The notes below the pieces were generated by a model that was not told the origin of the DNA, made no database searches, and was given only the letters and a program-made list of their open reading frames with translations. This document shows, piece after piece, positions 1 through 8,061 of a DNA stretch of 10,095 nt (positions are counted from its first letter, which is position 1; every line of letters begins with the position of its first letter). Made by a program: the position numbers and the translations under genes. This DNA comes from Selenomonas sp. (GTDB taxonomy: Bacteria > Bacillota_C > Negativicutes > Selenomonadales > Selenomonadaceae), in NCBI RefSeq assembly GCF_024693525.1, contig NZ_JAILKR010000122.1:1-10095 (forward strand). Reading direction: 5' to 3'.

Positions 1-37
1 GCGGCAAAATACGAAAGTATTTTGCCGCACCTTTTTT
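1..37 (+). terminator. Rho-independent terminator at left edge
   Basis: A perfect 12-bp stem (1-12 with 17-28) closes on a GAAA tetraloop. It is followed, after a 3-nt gap, by six T residues at 32-37. On the plus strand it would end a gene entering from the left. It lies 54 nt beyond the rubrerythrin stop codon, so it may also end that leftward transcript, but the bases that would form the minus-strand U-tract are outside the window. Confidence 0.85.
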
Positions 38-81
38 CTTTATATTATGTTGAATTGGAAGCGTAAGATAGATGGGCTGGA

Positions 82-627
82 TTATTCGCCAAAGTAACGG
101 TCGAACAAGCCTTTGAAGCCGCGGCCATGACGAGCCTCGTCTTTAGCCATTTCATGAACCGTGTCATGAACAGCATCTAGGTTCAGCTGTTTTGCCAGAG
201 TAGCAAGTTCTTTCTTGCCAGCACAAGCACCATGCTCGGCATCAATGCGCATAGCCAGGTTTTTCTTGGTACTATTAGTCAATACCTCGCCGAGAAGCTC
301 AGCAAATTTGGCTGCATGCTCAGCTTCTTCCCAAGCATAACGCTTGTAGGCTTCAGCAACTTCCGGATAACCTTCACGGTCAGCCTGACGTGCCATAGCG
401 AGGTACATGCCTACCTCAGAGCACTCGCCTGTGAAGTTCTGGCGAAGGCCTTCGATGATGCGCGGATCAACGTCTTTAGCCGTTCCGACATGGTGCTCAT
501 CCGCATAAGTCATATCACCGCTCTGCTCGATGAATTTGTCAGCTGGAGCTTTGCAGATTGGGCATACTTCCGGAGCCTGCTCGCCCTCATAAACATAACC
601 ACAGACCGTGCATACAAATTTTTTCAT
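82..627 (-). CDS. Reverse rubrerythrin (N-terminal rubredoxin domain plus ferritin-like diiron domain)
   Basis: A 181-residue cytoplasmic non-haem iron protein of the family that reduces hydrogen peroxide (and oxygen in some anaerobes) with electrons passed through rubredoxin-type iron. Residues 1-35 form a rubredoxin domain with Cys6-x2-Cys9 and Cys22-x2-Cys25. Residues from about 55 to 178 form a ferritin-like four-helix domain with likely diiron ligands at Glu68, Glu101-x2-His104, Glu131 and Glu164-x2-His167. Classical rubrerythrin has the rubredoxin domain at the C-terminus; this order is the 'reverse' form described in clostridia. The start at 627 is chosen because an AGGAGGG site (636-642) lies 8 nt upstream; a start at 654 would put that site inside the gene. 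It is a monocistronic-looking gene, divergent from tsaE. The family is certain; the substrate in vivo is inferred. Confidence 0.95.
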   Translation of the reverse strand: MKKFVCTVCGYVYEGEQAPEVCPICKAPADKFIEQSGDMTYADEHHVGTAKDVDPRIIEGLRQNFTGECSEVGMYLAMARQADREGYPEVAEAYKRYAWEEAEHAAKFAELLGEVLTNSTKKNLAMRIDAEHGACAGKKELATLAKQLNLDAVHDTVHEMAKDEARHGRGFKGLFDRYFGE

Positions 628-656
628 AATGATAACCCTCCTATATAAACACATGA

Positions 657-679
657 ACCAATAATTATTTTTTATTGGT
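657..679. promoter_or_regulatory. Inverted repeat in the rubrerythrin leader, candidate operator
   Basis: Perfect 8-bp arms ACCAATAA (657-664) and TTATTGGT (672-679) flank a 7-bp AT-rich centre. The site lies between the likely transcription start (near 695) and the Shine-Dalgarno site (636-642), a position from which a repressor could block rubrerythrin transcription. Peroxide repressors such as PerR control rubrerythrins in related anaerobes, but the arms do not match a PerR box I can name. It could alternatively form a weak RNA hairpin. Confidence 0.45.
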
Positions 680-701
680 GCTATTTGATCGGTACGCTTT
701 T

Positions 702-730
702 ATTATAGGCCATCTATCAGAAAATAGAAA
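702..730 (-). promoter_or_regulatory. Likely rubrerythrin promoter
   Basis: On the minus strand a perfect TATAAT -10 (702-707) lies about 75 nt upstream of the start codon. The hexamer 17 bp further up is TTTCTA (725-730), a weak -35, so activity may depend on a regulator or on the -10 alone. Confidence 0.5.
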
Positions 731-851
731 TGACTAAATTTCGCTAAAATTAGAGTTTATATCTATTTAACGATAAAATTCTCTACAATTCTCTTGGTTA
801 CGTAGTTTTTAAAATAAAATATCAGTTAATAATTATTATCCGTTGTATAAT

Positions 852-880
852 TTGGCAGCAATGATGCTTCGTGTTATAAT
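852..880 (+). promoter_or_regulatory. tsaE operon promoter with extended -10
   Basis: TTGGCA (852-857) and a perfect TATAAT (875-880) are 17 bp apart, and TG at 872-873 forms an extended -10. Transcription should begin near 887, giving a leader of about 46 nt before tsaE. Confidence 0.8.
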
Positions 881-932
881 ATTAGACTGAATGATGTTTT
901 TTAAACGCAATATATAGGAGAGTAAATAACGA

Positions 933-1415
933 ATGTTTACCTGTATGACAAGTTCTCCCGAAGAAACCGTACACCTAGCAGAGCTGGTGGGGCAAAAAAT
1001 CCGGGAGGGAACCGTGCTCTGCCTGGAGGGCGATTTGGGGGCTGGCAAGACGTTGTTCGTTCAGAGTCTTGCCCATACCCTGGGCGTCGAGGGAGAAGTG
1101 ACAAGTCCGACGTTTAATCTCATGAACGTATATGAAGGGATTTGCCGCATCTATCATTTTGACCTTTACCGGCTGGAAACGGAAGAAGAGTTAGAGGATA
1201 TTGGTTTCTATGAATACACGGAGGAACCAGAGGGAATTGTAGTAATCGAGTGGCCGGACAAGTTTCCTGAATCACTGCCAGAGGATTACGTGAAAATCTC
1301 AATTGAGCGGACGGGGGAAACGGAGAACAGCCGCCGCTTTATATTCTCTTGTGCAGGCGAGAAAAATCAGGAATTCATAAAGGAGTTGGAGACTTTTGTC
1401 CATACTAGCCATTGA
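933..1415 (+). CDS. tsaE: tRNA threonylcarbamoyladenosine (t6A) biosynthesis ATPase TsaE
   Basis: A 160-residue cytoplasmic P-loop ATPase that works with TsaB and TsaD to transfer the threonylcarbamoyl group to A37 of ANN-decoding tRNAs. TsaE is thought to reset the TsaBD complex by ATP hydrolysis. Visible signatures are Walker A GDLGAGKT (33-40), the switch-like SPTF (58-61), HFDLYRL (75-81) and IEWPDK (105-110), all typical of the YjeE/YdiB family, and the length is normal. The ATG at 933 has AGGAG at 916-920, a slightly long spacing of 12 nt; the next Met (codon 5) has no better site. It is the first gene of the operon, and its 3' end overlaps tsaB by 20 nt, suggesting translational coupling. 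Confidence 0.96.
   Translation: MFTCMTSSPEETVHLAELVGQKIREGTVLCLEGDLGAGKTLFVQSLAHTLGVEGEVTSPTFNLMNVYEGICRIYHFDLYRLETEEELEDIGFYEYTEEPEGIVVIEWPDKFPESLPEDYVKISIERTGETENSRRFIFSCAGEKNQEFIKELETFVHTSH
1379..1385 (+). promoter_or_regulatory. Ribosome binding site that sets the TTG start of tsaB
   Basis: AAAGGAG inside the end of tsaE lies 10 nt before the TTG at 1396. The encoded protein begins with the conserved family N-terminus (ILAIDTST), and no ATG or GTG is nearby in frame. Confidence 0.8.
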
Positions 1416-2130
1416 TACCTCGACACAAGTATCGAGTGTGGCGGTTGCTTCAAAGGAACGATTATCAGCGGAGCTTACCATGCAGGCAAAACTCACCCAT
1501 TCGGAGACTTTGATGCCCCATATTGAACAGGTGCTTAAAATGGCGTCGGTTGAAAAAGATGAATTGGAAGGAATTGCCGTCAGCATCGGCCCAGGTTCCT
1601 TTACGGGATTGCGGATAGGCTTGGCTGCGGCAAAAGCAATGGCTTATGCGCTGGATTTGCCGTTAGTAGGTGTATCGACGCTGAAGGCACTGGCTTATCA
1701 TTACCCGGTTCCGGGCGTGCGACTGGTATGTCTGCTGGATGCTCAGAAGGGCAATGCTTATGTGGAGACGTATCGTTGGGAACAGGGACAGCTGAAGGTG
1801 GTTGATGAAGTTCAGGTTGCCAAGATTGCCGATGTGGTTTCCTGGTGTGCCCGTATGGAAGAATCAGTGGTATTGCTGGGAGATGCCGTGCAGAAAAAAA
1901 TCGTTGGCAAGATGGAACTTCCGCAAAATGTCGCAGCCGCTCCTGCTCACCTTATGATGCCGCGGGCAGCCTGCGTAGCGATGCTGGGATTGGAAGAGTT
2001 GGCAGCTGGACGGACGGCTAATATCATGGAGTTGGAGCCGGTCTATATTCGTCGCAGTGAAGCAGAGGTTCTCTGGGAGAAGCGGCATCCGGAAGCGGCC
2101 AAGAATACGCTTCCCACGGAGGAAATGTGA
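1396..2130 (+). CDS. tsaB: t6A biosynthesis protein TsaB (inactive ASKHA-fold partner of TsaD)
   Basis: A 244-residue paralogue of TsaD that forms the scaffold of the TsaBDE complex for tRNA t6A37 synthesis. The N-terminus carries the ASKHA phosphate loop region IDTST (6-10). HSE at 35-37 and GPGSFTGLR at 65-73 are characteristic of the YeaZ/YdiC family. The C-terminus has the family motif Y-I-R-R-S-E-A-E near residue 219. It lacks the TsaD-type His-x3-His metal site, as expected for TsaB. The start is TTG within tsaE, and the stop overlaps the rimI ATG (TGATG at 2128-2132). The gene is intact and of usual length. Confidence 0.95.
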   Translation: MSILAIDTSTQVSSVAVASKERLSAELTMQAKLTHSETLMPHIEQVLKMASVEKDELEGIAVSIGPGSFTGLRIGLAAAKAMAYALDLPLVGVSTLKALAYHYPVPGVRLVCLLDAQKGNAYVETYRWEQGQLKVVDEVQVAKIADVVSWCARMEESVVLLGDAVQKKIVGKMELPQNVAAAPAHLMMPRAACVAMLGLEELAAGRTANIMELEPVYIRRSEAEVLWEKRHPEAAKNTLPTEEM

Positions 2131-2582
2131 TGGGATTAGAATCTCTGAGCTTTCGTGAGATGGCACCGGAAGATGCCGATGCTGTTGAGATTGTAGAAAA
2201 AGCCTGTTTTGCGATTCCCTGGTCACGGGAATCCTTTTGGAAAGAAGCAGCCAATGAAAATACGGTTTACCTGCTGGCACTGGATGGTGAGCGGGTTATT
2301 GGTTATGCCGGCTGCTGGATTTCCTTTGAGGAATGTCAGATTACAAATGTAGCAATTCTGCCGGAGTACCGTGGACAGGGCATTGGAACGAAATTATTTG
2401 GTGCGATTATCGATGTGGTAAAGGCCAAAGGTGTGACGGCAATGACCCTTGAGGTGCGTCCTTCTAATGCTCCAGCCCGTGCGCTTTATGCCCGGTATGG
2501 GTTCAAGGATGCTGGCCGTCGTCCTCATTATTATCAGGACGATGGTGAGGATGCAATCATCATGTGGAATACGAAACTTTGA
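2130..2582 (+). CDS. rimI: Ribosomal protein S18-alanine N-acetyltransferase RimI (GNAT family)
   Basis: A 150-residue GNAT enzyme that transfers acetyl from acetyl-CoA to the N-terminal alanine of ribosomal protein S18. The acetyl-CoA-binding motif RGQGIGTKL is at 81-89. The block beginning LEVRPSNAPARALY (107-120), followed by ARYGF, is diagnostic of RimI; Glu108 and Tyr120 correspond to the catalytic pair described for the Salmonella/E. coli enzyme. The ATG at 2130 is preferred over the GTG at 2127 because GGAGG (2118-2122) is 7 nt away rather than 4. The stop of tsaB and this ATG share one base, so the genes are translationally coupled. Substrate assignment is by family and by the t6A-operon neighbourhood; other GNAT substrates cannot be excluded. 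Confidence 0.92.
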   Translation: MGLESLSFREMAPEDADAVEIVEKACFAIPWSRESFWKEAANENTVYLLALDGERVIGYAGCWISFEECQITNVAILPEYRGQGIGTKLFGAIIDVVKAKGVTAMTLEVRPSNAPARALYARYGFKDAGRRPHYYQDDGEDAIIMWNTKL

Positions 2583-2597
2583 TGGATGGAGATACTT

Positions 2598-3638
2598 ATG
2601 GAGAAGGAAAATAAAGAAGAACTGTTGACGCTGGCGATTGAGTCAAGCTGCGATGAAACATCGGCGGCGATACTTCGTGGCGGGCGTACGATACTTTCCA
2701 ATATCATATCAACCCAGATTCCCGTTCATCAGAAGTTTGGTGGTGTGGTGCCGGAAATTGCTTCGCGGAAGCATATTGTAAATATCATGCCGGTTATCGA
2801 CGAATGTCTGCGGGAGGCACAGGTAAAACTTTCGGATATTGACCAGGTGGCGGTCACCTATGGCCCTGGACTCGTAGGGGCTCTGCTGGTGGGCGTATCG
2901 GCAGCTAAGTCGCTGGCCTTTTCCCTCGGGGTGCCGCTTATTGGGGTAAATCATCTGGAAGGACATATCTTTGCCAATTTCCTTTCGTCCCCAGAGTTGG
3001 AACCGCCCTTTATGGCTTTGGTGGTATCAGGCGGGCATACGGCATTGGTAGATGTTCGAGGCTACAACAACTTCCATATGATGGGGCAGACACGGGATGA
3101 TGCTGCTGGCGAGGCCTTCGATAAAATCGCCCGGGTTATGGGGCTTCCCTATCCGGGGGGGCCACGCATTGATGCGCTGGCTAAAGAAGGCAATCCCTTG
3201 GCCATTGATTTTCCCCAGGCGCTGACAGAAAAGGGTAATTATGAATTCAGCTTCAGTGGGTTAAAATCGGCAGTTCTCAACTATATCAATAGTGAGAAGA
3301 TGAAGGGACATGAGCTCAATAAGCCGGATATTGCCGCATCCTTCCAACATTCGGTTATCGAAGTGCTGGTAGGGAAGGCCTTTCAGGCGGTTAAGGAAGC
3401 CGGCCGTGATACCCTGGTGTTGGCCGGCGGTGTGGCGGCCAACAGCGGCCTAGAAGGCCGGCTGCGGGAAGAGGCAGAAAAACACGGCGTAAGATTCCTT
3501 TATCCAAGCAAGATACTTTGTACGGATAATGCGGCCATGATTGGTTGCCGCGGTTATTATCAGTCCCTGTCTGGGCGTTACAGCGATTTGTATCTCAATG
3601 CAATTCCTGGATTGGGACTGGCAGATTGCGACGATTAA
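2598..3638 (+). CDS. tsaD: tRNA N6-adenosine threonylcarbamoyltransferase TsaD
   Basis: The 346-residue catalytic subunit that transfers threonylcarbamoyl from its AMP adduct to N6 of A37. Landmarks in order: ESSCDET (15-21), GGVVPEIASR (48-57), TYGPGLVGALLVG (87-99), the metal site His119-x3-His123 in NHLEGH, VSGGHT (143-148), AGEAFDKIAR (170-179), AGGVAAN (276-282), and the third metal ligand Asp310 in CTDNAAMI. The start at 2598 is chosen because GGAG (2588-2591) is 6 nt away; an in-frame ATG at 2586 has no upstream Shine-Dalgarno match and would add four residues. The gene follows rimI by 15 nt and is last in the operon before a strong terminator. Confidence 0.97.
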   Translation: MEKENKEELLTLAIESSCDETSAAILRGGRTILSNIISTQIPVHQKFGGVVPEIASRKHIVNIMPVIDECLREAQVKLSDIDQVAVTYGPGLVGALLVGVSAAKSLAFSLGVPLIGVNHLEGHIFANFLSSPELEPPFMALVVSGGHTALVDVRGYNNFHMMGQTRDDAAGEAFDKIARVMGLPYPGGPRIDALAKEGNPLAIDFPQALTEKGNYEFSFSGLKSAVLNYINSEKMKGHELNKPDIAASFQHSVIEVLVGKAFQAVKEAGRDTLVLAGGVAANSGLEGRLREEAEKHGVRFLYPSKILCTDNAAMIGCRGYYQSLSGRYSDLYLNAIPGLGLADCDD

Positions 3639-3647
3639 GTGTATAAT
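3618..3647 (+). promoter_or_regulatory. Possible promoter upstream of the tsaD terminator
   Basis: A perfect TATAAT (3642-3647) sits right after the tsaD stop, with CTGGCA (3618-3623; four of six consensus bases) 18 bp upstream. Initiation near 3654 would place the following terminator hairpin at the very 5' end of the kinase/regulator transcript. Weak evidence; the -10 could be chance in an AT-rich stretch. Confidence 0.35.
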
Positions 3648-3654
3648 AATATGT

Positions 3655-3700
3655 GAGACTGCTCAACGATGAGAAATGCGTGGGAGCAGTCTCTTTTTTT
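3655..3700 (+). terminator. Rho-independent terminator after tsaD, possible attenuator for the kinase operon
   Basis: Perfect 10-bp arms GAGACTGCTC (3655-3664) and GAGCAGTCTC (3684-3693) with a 19-nt loop and seven T residues (3694-3700). It ends the t6A operon. No convincing promoter is visible between it and the kinase start at 3753, so the kinase either has a weak promoter, depends on readthrough, or is transcribed from the candidate promoter just upstream. Confidence 0.9.
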
Positions 3701-3752
3701 GAGATTTGCTATGTGGCAGACAACCGGGAAAATAGATGGGAGATGATGATGG

Positions 3753-5210
3753 ATGGATATGGCAGAGCTGTGCCGTCAGCAGACTAATCTGACGGTAAAG
3801 CAGATTGGTCTGTTAGAGCGGATGAAGATTGTGTTTCCGTTTTTGGCTGACCTTGTCCATGGACAGCTGAAGGTTTATGTGCCGTCAAGAAAAACGGGAA
3901 GTTTTGTAATCATAGCGCAGGAGCGTCCGCGGACTATCTATATGTCAAAACGAGAGTCTGACTATGGGAAGTTTCAGCCTGCCATTGAAGAGCCATTGGT
4001 GCAGGATACGATGATGACAGGACTGCCCGGCAAGGGCAAGCGGGAATGGACCTATGGTTCCTTGATTGATATGTATACTTACGCGATTCGCGATGGGAAT
4101 CAGGTCATTGGTGTGGTGAGCTTTGAAGTGGATGGCGACCGTCTGCAGATTGACGGGTATCCTTGCATTTTAGCTACAGCGGTGGATGTGTTAGGACATG
4201 CGCGCAAGGTGTTAGAGCCGGAACAGTATCGGGCTATTTCGGCCAGCGACGGCATTCTCATTACCGACCAATTCAGCCGTATTGTGTTTGCAAATGCGGC
4301 TGCCCAGCGAATATACCGGGTGCTAGGGGTGGGCAGCCTGCGGGGCTGTCATTTGTTTGACCGTCAGCTGACCCGTCATATTTGCCGGGAGACTATGGAG
4401 CGGGAACGGCCTTGGCAGAAGGAGTTGACTGCTGGCAACTTGACCCTTATCCGACGGCAGATTGATTTGCAGGAGGGCGGGCAGCTGGTCCGTCGCATTG
4501 TTATATTATCCGATGTGACCGAGGTGCGGGCGAAAGATAAGGAAATACGCATCAAGTCGGCTGTAATCCAAGAAATCCATCATCGTGTCAAAAATAATCT
4601 GCAGACTATTGCCAGTCTTTTGCGGCTGCAAGCTCGGCGCAGCCAGTCGGAAGAGGTGCGTCAGGCCTTGCAGGAGAGCGTGAATCGGGTGCTATCGATT
4701 TCAGTCGTACACGAATTTCTTTCCCAGCAGGGGGAAGAGGCTATCCATGTGCAGCAGGTTATGCAGCAGATATTTGATTTGGTGGGGCGTAATATGGCAG
4801 ACAGTCAGTTCATCATCCGGACTGAGTACAGCGGCCCCGATGTGGTACTGCCTTCTAAGTATGCAAGCTCCTTGGCTTTGGTGCTGAACGAATTGGTTTT
4901 AAATGCTATGGAGCATGCCTTTGCCGGACGGCCTTCGGGAAAAATCGGTTTGTCGGTTCAGGAAGATGGCGATTGTTGGAATCTCGATTTATACGATGAT
5001 GGCTGTGGTCTGCCAGAGGGTTTTAATCCCCGTAAGACCCGTTCCTTGGGCCTTTCCATCGTTCGTACTTTGATTGAGGGGGATTTGGAAGGGAGCTTTT
5101 CCTTAGAAAATGATGCACGGGGCAAAGGCTGTGGAACTCATGCCCGCATTAGCCTGCCCAAGCCGGAGCGGGAAATATCCAACGAAGTAATTCAGAGTCT
5201 GGAGGAATGA
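3753..5210 (+). CDS. Soluble sensor histidine kinase, HisKA_2 type, partner of the ANTAR regulator
   Basis: A 485-residue kinase with no membrane segment or signal peptide, so it should sense a cytoplasmic signal. Residues 5-150 resemble the H_kinase_N (GAF-like) sensor domain found in kinases of the PdtaS/EutW group. Residues about 157-258 are PAS-like. The phosphoacceptor box EIHHRVKNNLQ (274-284; His276 or His277) is the HisKA_2 signature. The HATPase domain has an N-box NELVLNAMEH (379-388), G1 DDGCGLP (415-421) and G2 SLGLSIV (431-437). The ATG at 3753 has GGGAG (3738-3742) 10 nt upstream; the other nearby ATGs are out of frame. It abuts the ANTAR response regulator, the usual arrangement for this kinase type. 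The signal is unknown. The pair looks intact. Confidence 0.92.
   Translation: MDMAELCRQQTNLTVKQIGLLERMKIVFPFLADLVHGQLKVYVPSRKTGSFVIIAQERPRTIYMSKRESDYGKFQPAIEEPLVQDTMMTGLPGKGKREWTYGSLIDMYTYAIRDGNQVIGVVSFEVDGDRLQIDGYPCILATAVDVLGHARKVLEPEQYRAISASDGILITDQFSRIVFANAAAQRIYRVLGVGSLRGCHLFDRQLTRHICRETMERERPWQKELTAGNLTLIRRQIDLQEGGQLVRRIVILSDVTEVRAKDKEIRIKSAVIQEIHHRVKNNLQTIASLLRLQARRSQSEEVRQALQESVNRVLSISVVHEFLSQQGEEAIHVQQVMQQIFDLVGRNMADSQFIIRTEYSGPDVVLPSKYASSLALVLNELVLNAMEHAFAGRPSGKIGLSVQEDGDCWNLDLYDDGCGLPEGFNPRKTRSLGLSIVRTLIEGDLEGSFSLENDARGKGCGTHARISLPKPEREISNEVIQSLEE
5201..5205 (+). promoter_or_regulatory. Ribosome binding site that selects the response regulator start
   Basis: GGAGG at the end of the kinase gene is only 1 nt from the ATG at 5207, which overlaps the kinase stop, but 10 nt from the ATG at 5216. 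The second ATG is therefore the more likely start. Confidence 0.7.
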
Positions 5211-5215
5211 CATTT

Positions 5216-5803
5216 ATGAAGAAGAAATGCCTGCGCTTGGTGATTGCCGACAACGAATCGATTATCCGTCTGGACCTTCGGGAAATGCTGGAGGATGCGG
5301 GACATGAGGTGGTGGGAGAAGCCATCAATGGACGAAAAGCGGTGGAACTAACCCGAATGCATCAGCCGGACTTGGTTATTATGGATATTAAAATGCCAGA
5401 GATGGATGGCATTACTGCTGCCCGCAAGATATCGGAGGAGAAACTGGCACCGGTGCTTTTGCTGACGGCTTTTAGCCAGTCAGATATTGTGGAGAAGGCA
5501 AAAGATTCCGGGGTGTTGGGCTATTTGGTAAAACCGGTAAAAGAAAGCAATCTCTTTCCGGCTATGGAGATTGCCCTTTCCCGTTGGGAAGAGATGCAGG
5601 GGATGGAAGCAGAGCTGGGCAAGTTAAAGGATTCTCTGGAAACGCGTAAAACCGTGGATCGGGCCAAAGGGATTTTGATGGCGGCCCATAGGCTAAGTGA
5701 ACAGGAAGCTTATCGCCGGATTCAGCGCTATGCCATGACAAAACGCCTTAGCATCAAAGAGGTTGCGGAGGCCATTGTACGGGCGGCTGGCGGAAAAGTA
5801 TAA
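5216..5803 (+). CDS. ANTAR-domain response regulator (RNA-binding antiterminator)
   Basis: A 195-residue regulator with a receiver domain (about 5-122) and a C-terminal ANTAR domain (about 138-192). Receiver residues are Asp12-Asn13-Glu14, phospho-acceptor Asp57 in IMDIKMP, Thr84 and Lys106 in LVKP. The ANTAR helices include TVDRAKGILM (146-155), SEQEAYRRIQ (161-170) and LSIKEVAEAIV (178-188), which are strongly conserved family positions. Members such as EutV and PdtaR bind paired hexaloop hairpins in mRNA leaders when phosphorylated and dimerised, preventing terminator formation or affecting translation. The second position of the usual acidic pair is Asn rather than Asp. The gene is 5 nt from the kinase and clearly its partner. 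The RNA targets are not known from this window. Confidence 0.94.
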   Translation: MKKKCLRLVIADNESIIRLDLREMLEDAGHEVVGEAINGRKAVELTRMHQPDLVIMDIKMPEMDGITAARKISEEKLAPVLLLTAFSQSDIVEKAKDSGVLGYLVKPVKESNLFPAMEIALSRWEEMQGMEAELGKLKDSLETRKTVDRAKGILMAAHRLSEQEAYRRIQRYAMTKRLSIKEVAEAIVRAAGGKV

Positions 5804-5808
5804 GGGTA

Positions 5809-5862
5809 AGTCCGTTTTTGACAAGTCAAGTTGACTGGTCAAAACGGACTCTTTGCTTTTTT
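5809..5862 (+). terminator. Rho-independent terminator after the ANTAR regulator
   Basis: Arms 5809-5822 (AGTCCGTTTTTGAC) and 5838-5850 pair with a single bulged T. The loop contains a second short hairpin, AGTCAA-G-TTGACT (5824-5836). The stem is followed by a T-rich tract, interrupted by GC, with six T residues at 5857-5862. It isolates the two-component genes from the groE promoter. Confidence 0.8.
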
Positions 5863-5882
5863 GACTTTTTTAGCTTTGCAAC

Positions 5883-5911
5883 TTGACATTTTGACTAAGA
5901 AACATTATTAT
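5883..5911 (+). promoter_or_regulatory. groES-groEL promoter
   Basis: A perfect -35 TTGACA (5883-5888) and TATTAT (5906-5911) are separated by 17 bp. This is a strong vegetative sigma factor promoter, placing the transcription start near 5918, immediately before the CIRCE element. Confidence 0.85.
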
Positions 5912-5921
5912 AAGAATTGCA

Positions 5922-5950
5922 GTTAGCACTCAGGTGTGATGAGTGCTAAC
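5922..5950. promoter_or_regulatory. CIRCE operator (HrcA binding site)
   Basis: The inverted repeat TTAGCACTC (5923-5931), 9-bp spacer, GAGTGCTAA (5941-5949) is an exact match to the known CIRCE consensus; one further G-C pair extends each arm to 10 bp. It sits just downstream of the -10 element in the groE leader. HrcA repressor binding here should hold groESL down until heat shock or unfolded protein titrates GroEL from HrcA. Confidence 0.97.
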
Positions 5951-5989
5951 AAGCCAACCTTGTTATTTTATTTTATAGGAGGAATACCT

Positions 5990-6271
5990 ATGATTAAACC
6001 ATTAGGCGAAAGAGTTGTTATTGAAGTTGCTGAGGGCGATGTAAAGACTGCCAGCGGTATTGTTCTGCCGGATACGGCCAAAGAGAAGCCGCAGAAAGGT
6101 ACTGTCGTTGCTGTTGGTTCTGGCAAACTGCTGGATAACGGCGAGCGCGCAGCTATGGAAGTTAAAGAGGGCGATGTAGTTGTCTTCTCGAAATATTCTG
6201 GCTCGGAAGTCAAAGTGGATGATAAAGAATACCTGATTGTTCGCGAGAGCGACATTCTGGCTGTTATGTAA
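5990..6271 (+). CDS. groES: Co-chaperonin GroES (Hsp10)
   Basis: A 93-residue protein that forms the heptameric lid of the GroEL folding chamber in the cytoplasm. It begins IKPLGERVV, carries the mobile loop (about 16-33) with the GroEL-contacting GIVL (23-26), and ends [12 protein letters not shown]; length is typical. The start has AGGAGG (5977-5982) 7 nt upstream. An upstream in-frame GTG at 5936 is rejected because it lies inside CIRCE. It is the first gene of the CIRCE-controlled operon, 33 nt before groEL. Confidence 0.98.
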   Translation: MIKPLGERVVIEVAEGDVKTASGIVLPDTAKEKPQKGTVVAVGSGKLLDNGERAAMEVKEGDVVVFSKYSGSEVKVDDKEYLIVRESDILAVM

Positions 6272-6304
6272 TAGACGTTATACATTTCCTTGGAGGTAAT
6301 ATAA

Positions 6305-7930
<1,626 letters not shown>

Positions 7931-7968
7931 GGGATTCCCTTATAGCAACCTTTAACAGGAAATAGGAG

Positions 7969-8004
7969 ACAGGCTGGGAAGGAAACTTCCTGGCCTGTTT
8001 TTTT
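7969..8004 (+). terminator. Rho-independent terminator of the groESL operon
   Basis: A 13-bp stem (7969-7981 with 7986-7998, two G-U pairs) capped by a GAAA tetraloop. The T-run at 7998-8004 begins with the last base of the stem. Confidence 0.93.
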
Positions 8005-8031
8005 ATCCTGACGGGATAGGGGCAGCTGGTA

Positions 8032-8060
8032 TTGACTAGCTTCGATAAATTGGTTATAAT
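8032..8060 (+). promoter_or_regulatory. glmS promoter
   Basis: TTGACT (8032-8037) and a perfect TATAAT (8055-8060) are 17 bp apart. Initiation near 8067 gives a leader of about 277 nt that contains the ribozyme. Confidence 0.85.
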
Positions 8061-8061
8061 G

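Larger units (their letters stand above)
628..932. other. AT-rich divergent intergenic region between rubrerythrin and tsaE
   Basis: This 305-bp stretch has no credible gene. It holds a leftward promoter and leader inverted repeat for rubrerythrin and a rightward extended -10 promoter for tsaE, annotated separately. A 12-bp AT-only palindrome (TAATAATTATTA, 827-838) lies just upstream of the tsaE -35 element and could be an UP-like element or a chance AT-rich match. A second TATAAT at 846-851 has no good -35 partner. Confidence 0.7.

Noticed and set aside
232..648. Plus-strand open frame opposite rubrerythrin
   Set aside because: It is antisense to a clear rubrerythrin with all metal ligands intact, and has no ribosome binding site.
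5824..5836. Inner hairpin AGTCAA-G-TTGACT as an ANTAR target
   Set aside because: It cannot form a six-base loop with the A1/G4 pattern and lies downstream of the regulator inside a terminator loop.
5936..5989. Upstream GTG/ATG starts extending groES by up to 18 residues
   Set aside because: They lie within the CIRCE operator, and the AGGAGG at 5977-5982 points to the ATG at 5990, which gives the standard GroES N-terminus.
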